A DNA stretch of 6,336 bases from Muribaculaceae bacterium (GCA_016287065.1 JAEEVB010000137.1:1-6336), one strand, 5' to 3'. Positions 1 through 6,320 are shown, counted from the stretch's first letter. The notes: generated by a model from the letters alone, not told the origin. A program made the numbers and translations.

Positions 1-1729
1 TGAACAGGCTGTGGGGCGTTGGGCCCTCGGGAATTTCCTTTGCCTCAGGCAGATTGGGCAAGTCGCGAGTGAGAATCACCTCGCCCTGGTAGCCGTCGAC
101 GAGCCCTATCAAACTCTCATCGGCAATCAGTATTTGTGCCTTGGCGTCGCTCATCATGAATTCGAGGCGCTCCTTGGGATACGATGGGTCGAGTGGCTGG
201 TAACCACATCCGGCCTTGAGCACACCCAGCGATGCGATAGCCATCCACTCACAGCGCGGAATGAGTATCGAAACCACATCCTCGGCACCTAAACCACGGC
301 TGGCGATATATGCCGCTATGCGGTCGCTATAATCATCAAGCTGGGCATAAGTATAGGTCTTATCGTTATAGACTACGGCAATCTTGTCGGGATTGGCAGC
401 CGCTTGCTGGCGGCAGAGCGATACCACCGTCTGCGTGTCGTCGAACGGCACATCGGTCATGTTAAAGTTATCAAGTCCCTTCTCCTGGTTGGGAGTTATG
501 AGTTCTATGTCGCAAAGTTTCTCCTGCGTGAGGAACCCATTCAGAGTGGCTTCATAACTCTCCAGGAAATGGTCGACAAGTGCACGCGAATATTCATTGC
601 TGGCATATTGTGCCTCAACCTGATATTTCCCATCTATAATATAGGCCCTGACATAGAGCGAAACACCCGTAGTGTCGTTCAGCAGGCGAATGGTGCGCAT
701 AGGCTTGTCCATCAGCGTGTCGTCGTCAAACAGGTCGCCATGCCATGCAAAGGCCGAGTTGATTTCGAGATGCTGGTCCTGCAGGAGGTCGCTATAGGAG
801 TAGGTGCTATGCTGGCGGCATCCGCTCATTTGCTCCTGGCCGCTTGCAAGGAAATCCAGTACTGTGGTATTGTCATCAAACTTGGCATAGACAGGGAACG
901 ACTGGACAAACATACCCGTCGTGTTGCTCATGCGCTTGTCGCTGCGACCACTATAGACGGTGTTGAACAATGACTCATTTTCGGAATTATACTTTGCAAG
1001 AAGATAGGCAAATGCACTGGTAAAGAAGTTGCTGCGATACACGCCATGGCACTTGCAGTAGTCTTCGACCTGCTGCATCTCGACCGAGAGTGTGCGCAAT
1101 GTGCTGTCCTCGCTGTGAGTGCTTATGGCAAGATCAGGATTGAGTTGAGTGAAGGTGTCGCTGCAGTCGAAGTTCTTGGCAAACCATTGCTTACCTTCCT
1201 CGAAGGCATCGGTTTTGCGTTTTTCGGCCTCATCTGTCGCCACCTGCATCATGCTCAGCTGCTCGGCTGCGATGGGCTCGCCCCGATAGGCCTTTTCGAT
1301 GTCATGCAGCAGAATTCGCATCGACAAGCCATCAATAATTATGTGGTGATACTCGACATACAGATAGTAGTGCTTGCCATCGTGCATCACGCACACATGG
1401 AACAACCGGTCGCCATAGATGTTGAACGGTTGAATCAGGTGAGGTTTTTCTTCCTCAATATCGTTAATTGTTTTCACCTCGACTGTGAATTGCTCATTGT
1501 CAAGGTCAAGCGTCTGAACGGGTTCGCCGTCATCGCTGAGCTCGATGCGGGTGAACATGGCAGGATGTGCCTTGAAAGCGGTCTCCACGGCCTTGCACAG
1601 GCGCTGTGCATCGAGGCTGCCGTCGAGTTCATATATATATGGCAAGTTGTAGCACGGTTCGCCCTGATGTGCCACACACTCCACATACAGCCCATACTGC
1701 GAGCGAGAGAGAGGAGCTGACTGTTTCAT
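1..1729 (-). CDS. Nonribosomal peptide synthetase, N-terminal part (condensation domain plus start of adenylation domain); runs off the left edge
   Basis: The frame is open without a stop from the ATG at 1729 to the window edge, giving 576 residues of a larger protein. Residues 1 to about 420 form a condensation domain, which joins an upstream acyl or aminoacyl group to the amino acid of its own module. The C1-like LSRSQYGLY lies at 7-15, the catalytic HHIIIDG at 128-134 (second His and Asp both present), and a C5-like GMFVQSFP at 272-279. From about residue 425 an adenylation domain begins; its core A2 motif LKAGCGYQPLDPSYP is at 504-518. The ATP-binding loop, specificity residues and carrier domain lie outside the window, so the substrate cannot be read. 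No loading module precedes the condensation domain, so it may accept an acyl donor or a carrier on another protein. The start is chosen because C1 follows at once; it sits 34 bp after the STAS stop, indicating cotranscription. The family is certain; the product is unknown. Confidence 0.95.
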   Translation of the reverse strand, partial: MKQSAPLSRSQYGLYVECVAHQGEPCYNLPYIYELDGSLDAQRLCKAVETAFKAHPAMFTRIELSDDGEPVQTLDLDNEQFTVEVKTINDIEEEKPHLIQPFNIYGDRLFHVCVMHDGKHYYLYVEYHHIIIDGLSMRILLHDIEKAYRGEPIAAEQLSMMQVATDEAEKRKTDAFEEGKQWFAKNFDCSDTFTQLNPDLAISTHSEDSTLRTLSVEMQQVEDYCKCHGVYRSNFFTSAFAYLLAKYNSENESLFNTVYSGRSDKRMSNTTGMFVQSFPVYAKFDDNTTVLDFLASGQEQMSGCRQHSTYSYSDLLQDQHLEINSAFAWHGDLFDDDTLMDKPMRTIRLLNDTTGVSLYVRAYIIDGKYQVEAQYASNEYSRALVDHFLESYEATLNGFLTQEKLCDIELITPNQEKGLDNFNMTDVPFDDTQTVVSLCRQQAAANPDKIAVVYNDKTYTYAQLDDYSDRIAAYIASRGLGAEDVVSILIPRCEWMAIASLGVLKAGCGYQPLDPSYPKERLEFMMSDAKAQILIADESLIGLVDGYQGEVILTRDLPNLPEAKEIPEGPTPHSLF

Positions 1730-1763
1730 ATTAGAAGATTATTGTAGCTTGAAAATAAAGTGA

Positions 1764-2066
1764 TTATTCAAAGTTAAAAAGATTGATAAAACCCGTCATC
1801 TTGAACACATTCTTGATGTCGTCGTTCATTCCTTTCAGGGTCACGGTGTGTCCGTGCGACTTAGCCTTCTTGAGAATGGAAAGCAAGATGCGCAGTCCGC
1901 TCGATGCGATGTAGTCCAGTTTTTCGCAATCAAACACGATGTCTTTGTCTTCATTCTCATAGAGGGGTTGCAGCTGCTGCTCCACCTCCACGGCTGCTGC
2001 TGTGTCGAGTTCACCTTCAAGTGTCACAAGCAGTTTGCCGTCAACTTCATTAATAGTAGTCTTCAT
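1764..2066 (-). CDS. STAS-domain anti-sigma-factor antagonist-like protein (SpoIIAA/RsbV family)
   Basis: This 100-aa protein is a single STAS domain, the usual length for the family. The typical opening (VDGKLLVTLEGELDT, residues 8-22) is followed by the beta-strand VFDCEKLDYI (44-53) and the signature ASSGLRILL (54-62). Ser55-Ser56 before Gly-Leu match the serine pair where SpoIIAA and RsbV are phosphorylated by their partner kinase. The Asp that precedes this pair in SpoIIAA (DSSGL) is Ala54 here. In the known family the unphosphorylated form binds the kinase/anti-sigma protein and frees its target, and a PP2C phosphatase restores that form. The neighbouring gene encodes both a PP2C phosphatase and an RsbW-like ATPase and is the obvious partner; the NRPS follows after 34 bp. 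No sigma factor is present, so the final target is unknown. The start at 2066 has only an AT-rich leader, as is common in Bacteroidales. Confidence 0.93.
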   Translation of the reverse strand: MKTTINEVDGKLLVTLEGELDTAAAVEVEQQLQPLYENEDKDIVFDCEKLDYIASSGLRILLSILKKAKSHGHTVTLKGMNDDIKNVFKMTGFINLFNFE

Positions 2067-2116
2067 AATCTTGTAATTTATAGTGTTAATATTATTTTCG
2101 TTTGATAATCACATTC

Positions 2117-2161
2117 AATGCGATAAATCACCAAATTTTCTCGATCCAGAATGCGATAAAT
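2117..2161. repeat. 12-bp direct repeat, two copies 33 bp apart, upstream of the STAS gene
   Basis: The plus-strand word AATGCGATAAAT occurs at 2117-2128 and again at 2150-2161, identical in all 12 positions and in the same orientation, about three helical turns apart. On the transcribed strand the copies read ATTTATCGCATT. They lie in the 136-bp gap between the sensor and STAS genes and flank AAAATTTG (2139-2132), one mismatch from the -7 consensus, with a TTTG at 2166-2163, 24 bp further upstream. The placement suggests a two-site operator over a STAS-NRPS promoter; the repeat is seen directly, its role is inferred. Confidence 0.6.
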
Positions 2162-2166
2162 TGCAA
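2132..2166 (-). promoter_or_regulatory. Possible promoter for STAS and NRPS genes
   Basis: Reading leftward, TTTG (2166-2163) and AAAATTTG (2139-2132) resemble the -33 and -7 elements of Bacteroidales promoters; the -7 has one mismatch and the 24-bp spacing is slightly long. The 12-bp direct repeats fall in the spacer and just after the -7 element. The 136-bp gap is large for a pure operon junction, which supports a start site here, but the element match alone is weak. Confidence 0.3.
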
Positions 2167-2202
2167 ATCATTGTCACTTTCATCAAGTTTTAAAGCATTT
2201 TC

Positions 2203-4395
2203 TTAGTTGCGTTTCTTGGTGAGAGTGAGTATGTTATGGCCATCAATGCGCTCATAATTGATAGTGTCCATCAATTGGCGCACCAAGAAGATGCCCAGAC
2301 CCCCTATCTGCCTGTCCTCGGCACTGAGCGAGGTGTCGACATCGGGGGCATCGGTGGGTGCAAAAGGCATGCCGTTGTCGGTAATCTTGAACCGCATGGC
2401 CTCGGCACTGGCAGTTGCCTCAATCTTGATTTCGCCCTTCTCGCCTTGAGGATAGGCGTAGTTGATCACATTCACCACCACCTCCTCAATAGCGAGTTTT
2501 AGGTTGCCAGTGTCGGTTTTTGAGAAGTTCAGTTCTTCACCCACACTCTTGACAAAGTCATTTACCTCGGGTACATGGCTTAGCGAGTTGTCGATGGTGA
2601 GCTCATGATGCATGACAATTTCCTCTTCTTTAGGCTCAAACTTCACCCCAAGCATAGTCAGGTCATCGCTTTGCTCGGCGCCACTCACAAACTCATCGCA
2701 GGCAGCATGCAGTGCGTTGAGCAGTTGCTGTGGCGCATCGCTTATGTGCTGTGCTATCGTGTCTTTCACTCGCTGCAAGCCAAACTGCTTGTGCTTGACA
2801 TCCATCGCCTCGGTGAGGCCGTCGGTGTAGAGCAAGAGTGTTTCGCCTGGTTTGAGCACAGTTTGTTGCCCCTCATAGAACCAGTCAACATCAACACCCA
2901 GTGGGATATTCGACTTCACATCAAGGTTATTGGCCTTGGCGTCAATGAGCAATGGCGTGTCGTGCCCGGCATTGCAATAGTACAATCGCCCTGTGGGCAG
3001 GTCGAGCACACCAATGAAGAAGGTGACAAACATGCTCGAGTCGTTGCCATGACACACTGCTTGATTAATCTTCTGCATGATGCGTGCGGGGTGACTCTCG
3101 TGTGAGCCAAACGAGCGGAACATCGAGTGAGTTACCGACATGATGAGCGCCGATGCCACACCCTTGCCACTGGCATCACCAATGCAGAAGAAGAGCTTGT
3201 CGTCGCGCACAAAGTAGTCGTAGATGTCACCTCCCACCTCGCGTGCCGAGAGCAGCAAGGCAGCAATGTCAAAGTTATCGTGAGTGATATCGTCGTGTGG
3301 CAGCATCTCGCTCTGTATGCGCTTTGCCACCTGCAACTCGGCGTTCAGGCGCTCATGCTCCAGCTCATTTTCTGCCATGCGCTTGTTGTTCTTGAGGAAT
3401 CGGTAAATGATATAACCCAACAGCAGGAATCCGAGCAGCATGAGCAGACCCGTCCTCAAGCGTATGGCATTTAGTCCGGCAAACACCTCGTCGTCATAGC
3501 ACACCACAGCAATCATCCAGTGGGGTTTGCCTTTCATGTGGTGGAAAAAGACGCAGGCCTCCTTCCCGTCTTCAGTGTCAAACTCTATCACCTTGATCTT
3601 GCTTTTGGGTACAACGCGAGCCCTGTTGGTCGAGTCGTTGATAAGCCTGATGGCATCGTCAAAATCCCTATTGCGAGCATGAGTCTTGGCCGGTTGTGAA
3701 ATGAGTTTGGCGTCATCGGTGAGCAGCATGCAGTACGACGATGGATACATGTGACGGTTGTTGAGGCTGTCGCTGAGCCATTCAAGCGAGAGGTCGATGC
3801 CCGCCACTCCTGCTTTCTTTCCATTCTTATCGATGATGGGCACCGAATAGGTGGTGATCAATGATTTGGTCTCGACGCTGTCGATATAAGGGTCGCTCCA
3901 ATAGTGCTTTCCTGTCGACATGGGTTCGGCGTAGAACTCAAAACTAGTGTAATCGTGTCCACCTCTCCTGGCAATATTGTCTCTCACCTTAATACCATCT
4001 GCAGAGTTGAAAGCCCAGGGTTCATATAGTTCGTCTTGTCCCTTATAATAACCAGGTTCAAATGCCAGACCCACTCCCGTGAAATAGTCGTTGGCTGCAA
4101 CTATGGTGCGCAATCCGTTGGTGATTTCGTCGGGGGTTTCAATCAGTTTGGTGATTTCGGTCACATGGCTGTTGAGCACCTGCTCAGTCGTGTTGAGCAT
4201 ACTCTTTACAAGGATGGCCTTCATCGTCATCTCAATGGCGGCTTTCTTTTCAAGTTCTTCCTCGAGAAGCTGTTTGGTGTAATAATATTGTGCCCACGAG
4301 AACAATTCAATCAGCAGTGCGGCAAGCACAATAATCAGAGTAATCCAAGTGCGCCTGTTCAGGTGTGACTTTATCTTAGCCAATATTTTTCTCAT
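2203..4395 (-). CDS. Membrane sensor with Cache domain, SpoIIE/RsbU-type PP2C phosphatase and RsbW/SpoIIAB-like ATPase fused in one protein
   Basis: Numbering is from Met at 4395 (about 730 aa). Residues 17-35 are a membrane segment; about 40-310 form a periplasmic Cache-like sensor with the family-typical YWSDPYIDS (165-173) and a later GVAGIDLSLEWL stretch. A second membrane segment (315-334) leads into a charged coiled coil (about 336-365). The PP2C domain has the metal-binding GGDIYD (388-393), GDASGKG (406-412), NAGHDTP (475-481), YTDGLTEA (523-530) and SDDLT (576-580). After about 595 comes a GHKL ATPase of the anti-sigma kinase type: N-box Glu637/Asn642/Asn645, DNG at 673-675 and GGLG at 698-701. 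All expected catalytic residues are visible. The protein should both phosphorylate and dephosphorylate a STAS partner, probably the next gene product, in response to an external ligand. The frame is open back to an ATG at 4494, but that extension lies partly inside the porin gene and has no family features, so 4395 is preferred. Confidence 0.93.
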   Translation of the reverse strand: MRKILAKIKSHLNRRTWITLIIVLAALLIELFSWAQYYYTKQLLEEELEKKAAIEMTMKAILVKSMLNTTEQVLNSHVTEITKLIETPDEITNGLRTIVAANDYFTGVGLAFEPGYYKGQDELYEPWAFNSADGIKVRDNIARRGGHDYTSFEFYAEPMSTGKHYWSDPYIDSVETKSLITTYSVPIIDKNGKKAGVAGIDLSLEWLSDSLNNRHMYPSSYCMLLTDDAKLISQPAKTHARNRDFDDAIRLINDSTNRARVVPKSKIKVIEFDTEDGKEACVFFHHMKGKPHWMIAVVCYDDEVFAGLNAIRLRTGLLMLLGFLLLGYIIYRFLKNNKRMAENELEHERLNAELQVAKRIQSEMLPHDDITHDNFDIAALLLSAREVGGDIYDYFVRDDKLFFCIGDASGKGVASALIMSVTHSMFRSFGSHESHPARIMQKINQAVCHGNDSSMFVTFFIGVLDLPTGRLYYCNAGHDTPLLIDAKANNLDVKSNIPLGVDVDWFYEGQQTVLKPGETLLLYTDGLTEAMDVKHKQFGLQRVKDTIAQHISDAPQQLLNALHAACDEFVSGAEQSDDLTMLGVKFEPKEEEIVMHHELTIDNSLSHVPEVNDFVKSVGEELNFSKTDTGNLKLAIEEVVVNVINYAYPQGEKGEIKIEATASAEAMRFKITDNGMPFAPTDAPDVDTSLSAEDRQIGGLGIFLVRQLMDTINYERIDGHNILTLTKKRN

Positions 4396-4448
4396 AGTTT
4401 CTGTTTTTTCGTTTATCAGTAGAGGGTGTAACGGATAACTATGAACTG

Positions 4449-4456
4449 CAAAACTA
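4449..4456 (-). promoter_or_regulatory. Candidate internal -7 promoter element for the sensor gene
   Basis: TAGTTTTG on the minus strand matches the Bacteroidales TAnnTTTG -7 consensus exactly, and its first three bases are the TAG stop codon of the porin gene. It would give a leader of roughly 45 nt before the ATG at 4395. No TTTG is seen at the expected -33 distance, so it may be weak, activator-dependent or fortuitous. Confidence 0.3.
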
Positions 4457-5797
4457 CCACCGAACTTGCAAGAATCGGGGTCGCACCACCACATTGAGCC
4501 ATGCCCAGTTCAGGCAGTGGTCTTGGTCTACGCGCTTCAGTGCCTCCATAGTCTTGGTGCCTTTCATGAAGGTGTAACCCAGTGATATTTCAACTTCCTT
4601 GAGGGGCTTGTAAGATGCCGAGAGCGATATCTCATGCCCCAGAGGCTTATCATAATTAGTGAGTTTCGTTTCGGTTGCATAAAAATGATAGGTCGCATTC
4701 AGCTTCAGCTTGTCGATGGGCCAGTAGTCAATCCCGGCATAAATGTTCTGCAAACCTGGAGTGAATGTGTTCAGGTAGGTGCTCACATAAAAGAAATCCA
4801 TGGCGCCATAGAACTTGTGGTGCGAACCATAGGCTGGCGTGAAGCCTTTAATCACCTTGTGCTGCATGAGTCCTATTTGCCCCTCGCCCGGAATAGGAAA
4901 GTTATCGTCACCGCTCAGCACATCATAGCCGGCAATGAACCGCCACTTGGCAACGGGTGTGAAGGTGCCCCTCAAGCTCACCATCCACGATCTGAGCTTG
5001 ACGCCCTGCTCCGCCTTGCCTATTTGGCGATAATGCGAACCCGAGGCACTCCATCGGCCATCGTCATACGACACATAGCCACCCAGCAGTTGCTGGTAAA
5101 ACTGTTTCTTGGGTTGTTCTTCCAAACCGCCCTGGATGCACAGATTCATGAACAGCAGCGACGCCCCGAGCGGAATCTTCTGAAAATCGTAGTGATACCA
5201 CAGGGTCTGCATTGTCTTGTAAGGCTTGTCGCCATTCAAGTACAGCGTGCCGCCGTTCACATTCTCGCTGTTCTGGTTATAGGCCAAGATGGCATGTGCC
5301 TTGTGCCCGTGGCCCTCATAACCCAACTTGATTACATCGTGCGACAAGGCGGTTACCGTCCAGTCGTCAGAGCCTATGATGCGCTCGTCGTCATAGCTCA
5401 GCACCTGTCGGCCCAACTTGGCAAACAGACCGTTGCGTGCCGTCAGTTGCGCCCAAGCCTCATACAGGTTAAACGAGCCCTTGCCGGCCTGGCCCCACAC
5501 TGAACTGTGCTGTGCAGTGATGTGAGCTTTCAGGAAGTCGCGCTCGTAGTCCAGTCCTAACCTCGTACGTTCCAAGATGAACTTCGCTGTTTTCTCATCG
5601 GGTTGATCCTCTTCATTGGGAAGTCCACCACTCCTGATCTCGCCACGCGTGAGCAATTCGGCATCTATCGTGAACTGATTCTTAGGTTCTTCAACTTGCT
5701 CCTGTTCCTGGGCAACAGCGACACAGGGCAGCAGCACAAGCGCCAGCGCGGCGCCCTTCATAAAATGCTTACAAAGCATGTCATATAAAGATAGCAT
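4454..5797 (-). CDS. Outer-membrane beta-barrel of the alginate-export-like porin family
   Basis: This 447-aa protein has a signal peptide (hydrophobic run about 15-29, probable cleavage after AVA at 27-29) and then alternating amphipathic strands throughout. RTRLGL (77-82), NLYEAWAQL (110-118) and KLGRQVLSYDDERIIG (127-142) resemble the conserved first half of Bacteroidetes proteins annotated as alginate export (Alginate_exp) family. It ends in an aromatic residue (Trp), as expected for barrel insertion. The length fits the family. The Bacteroidales members have no proven substrate, so alginate should not be assumed; it could import a sugar or small molecule, or let a secreted product pass. 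It is first in the gene row, 58 bp ahead of the sensor. The ATG at 5797 is the longest start; Met13 (5761) would give a more compact signal peptide starting MKGAALAL and is a realistic alternative. Confidence 0.88.
   Translation of the reverse strand: MLSLYDMLCKHFMKGAALALVLLPCVAVAQEQEQVEEPKNQFTIDAELLTRGEIRSGGLPNEEDQPDEKTAKFILERTRLGLDYERDFLKAHITAQHSSVWGQAGKGSFNLYEAWAQLTARNGLFAKLGRQVLSYDDERIIGSDDWTVTALSHDVIKLGYEGHGHKAHAILAYNQNSENVNGGTLYLNGDKPYKTMQTLWYHYDFQKIPLGASLLFMNLCIQGGLEEQPKKQFYQQLLGGYVSYDDGRWSASGSHYRQIGKAEQGVKLRSWMVSLRGTFTPVAKWRFIAGYDVLSGDDNFPIPGEGQIGLMQHKVIKGFTPAYGSHHKFYGAMDFFYVSTYLNTFTPGLQNIYAGIDYWPIDKLKLNATYHFYATETKLTNYDKPLGHEISLSASYKPLKEVEISLGYTFMKGTKTMEALKRVDQDHCLNWAWLNVVVRPRFLQVRW
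5765..5779. repeat. Short perfect inverted repeat at the start of the porin gene
   Basis: ATGCTT (5765-5770) and AAGCAT (5774-5779) form a perfect 6-bp stem with a 3-nt loop. If translation begins at Met13 (5761), the hairpin lies in the leader just before the start codon and could affect initiation; if it begins at 5797 it is simply coding sequence. Confidence 0.45.
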
Positions 5798-5816
5798 ATT
5801 AATAGTATTATAATTT

Positions 5817-5846
5817 CATTAGTAAATAATCTGCTAATTTCGCAAA
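5817..5846 (-). promoter_or_regulatory. Candidate Bacteroidales-type promoter for the porin gene
   Basis: On the minus strand TTTG (5846-5843) is followed after 18 bp by TACTAATG (5824-5817), which matches four of the six fixed positions of the TAnnTTTG -7 element. This would place the transcript start only some 10-15 nt before the ATG at 5797, or about 50 nt before the alternative start at 5761. The element is imperfect and the region is AT-rich, so a chance match is quite possible. Confidence 0.25.
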
Positions 5847-5853
5847 ATTTCGC
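5836..5853. repeat. Tandem 8-bp direct repeat with 10-bp period upstream of the porin gene
   Basis: AATTTCGC occurs at 5836-5843 and again at 5846-5853, separated by AA, so the two copies face the same side of the helix. The block overlaps the TTTG of the candidate porin promoter, a position suited to a regulator contact. AT-rich sequence raises the chance of coincidence. Confidence 0.45.
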
Positions 5854-5904
5854 CACATTCACAAGAAAACGCCCAAAAATGTATCATCACACCATTGAAC
5901 CTTG

Positions 5905-5923
5905 CACATTTGGTCACATTTGG
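5905..5923. repeat. Tandem 9-bp direct repeat CACATTTGG with 10-bp period
   Basis: CACATTTGG is present at 5905-5913 and 5915-5923, one base apart, giving a 10-bp period close to one helical turn. A partial relative, CCACATTC, lies nearer the gene at 5853-5860. The block is about 110 bp upstream of the porin start, a plausible activator site. The repeat is exact; the function is inferred. Confidence 0.5.
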
Positions 5924-6001
5924 CCGAAATCAAACCCGATTCCAACCAAACCTCCACTATTTTTCCACACCGCCCTCCTCCCATCGTCAGCCTGTTTGCT
6001 C

Positions 6002-6033
6002 GTCTACTAGTCTACTATTCTACTACTCTACTA
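6002..6033. repeat. Four tandem copies of the 8-bp unit NTCTACTA
   Basis: Units at 6002-6009, 6010-6017, 6018-6025 and 6026-6033 share TCTACTA exactly and differ only in the first base (G, G, T, C). On the other strand the unit is TAGTAGAN. The array lies about 200 bp upstream of the porin gene in non-coding DNA. It may be a slippage-prone microsatellite; an 8-bp period does not fit same-face protein binding. Confidence 0.85.
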
Positions 6034-6250
6034 AACTGTGTTATCACCATCGCACCGCACCAAGTTTCCCCCTATCTTCGCACATGCGTATCACCCAACC
6101 TAAAACATTCTTAATCCTATGTCTTTTATAACTTTTGTCATTTTGTCTTTCTATCAAAAAAACTGTCCTCGCTTTCTACGAGAATTGTGTCGTCCTTGCA
6201 AAATTTCCCGCTTTTCCCATTTTTCCCAAATGATTCATCCATCCCCTCCA

Positions 6251-6320
6251 GACAGCGCGTGCCCTGTCCGTCTCTTTACGGGCATAATCCGTCGGACGGT
6301 CGTGAGGCATCGCCTCACGA
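6251..6320. repeat. GC-rich cluster of consecutive inverted repeats
   Basis: Four potential hairpins follow one another: GACAG/CTGTC (6251-6255 with 6264-6268), CCGT/ACGG (6268-6271 with 6278-6281), CCGTC/GACGG around one G (6289-6299), and a perfect 9-bp stem TCGTGAGGC/GCCTCACGA with a 3-nt loop (6300-6320). The first two share base 6268 and could not both form fully. No T-run follows the strongest stem on either strand, so it is not a standard intrinsic terminator. It could be a dispersed palindromic repeat or part of a structured RNA continuing past the edge. Confidence 0.55.

Noticed and set aside
404..1720. Two long plus-strand open frames (404-973 and 1046-1720)
   Set aside because: Both are antisense to the NRPS condensation and adenylation coding sequence, which has catalytic motifs in the minus-strand frame; the plus-strand products show no domain features.
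2605..3474. Plus-strand open frames opposite the phosphatase domain
   Set aside because: The minus strand encodes all PP2C motifs in order here; the plus-strand products are antisense shadows without features.
4396..4494. N-terminal extension of the sensor from ATG 4494
   Set aside because: The extra 33 residues overlap the end of the porin gene, include the translated spacer, and carry no signal; Met at 4395 gives a standard short cytoplasmic N-terminus before the first membrane segment.
4634..5503. Plus-strand open frame of 289 codons
   Set aside because: It lies wholly antisense to the porin gene, whose minus-strand product has a signal peptide and family motifs; the plus-strand product shows no recognisable domain.
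5842..6207. Shared word CAAAATTTC at 5843-5851 and 6199-6207
   Set aside because: It is short, AT-rich and 350 bp apart with no common flanking sequence, so coincidence is the better explanation.
6300..6320. Intrinsic transcription terminator
   Set aside because: The 9-bp stem is perfect, but neither strand has a T-run directly after it; the plus strand continues with AAAACC and the minus strand with ACCGTCC.
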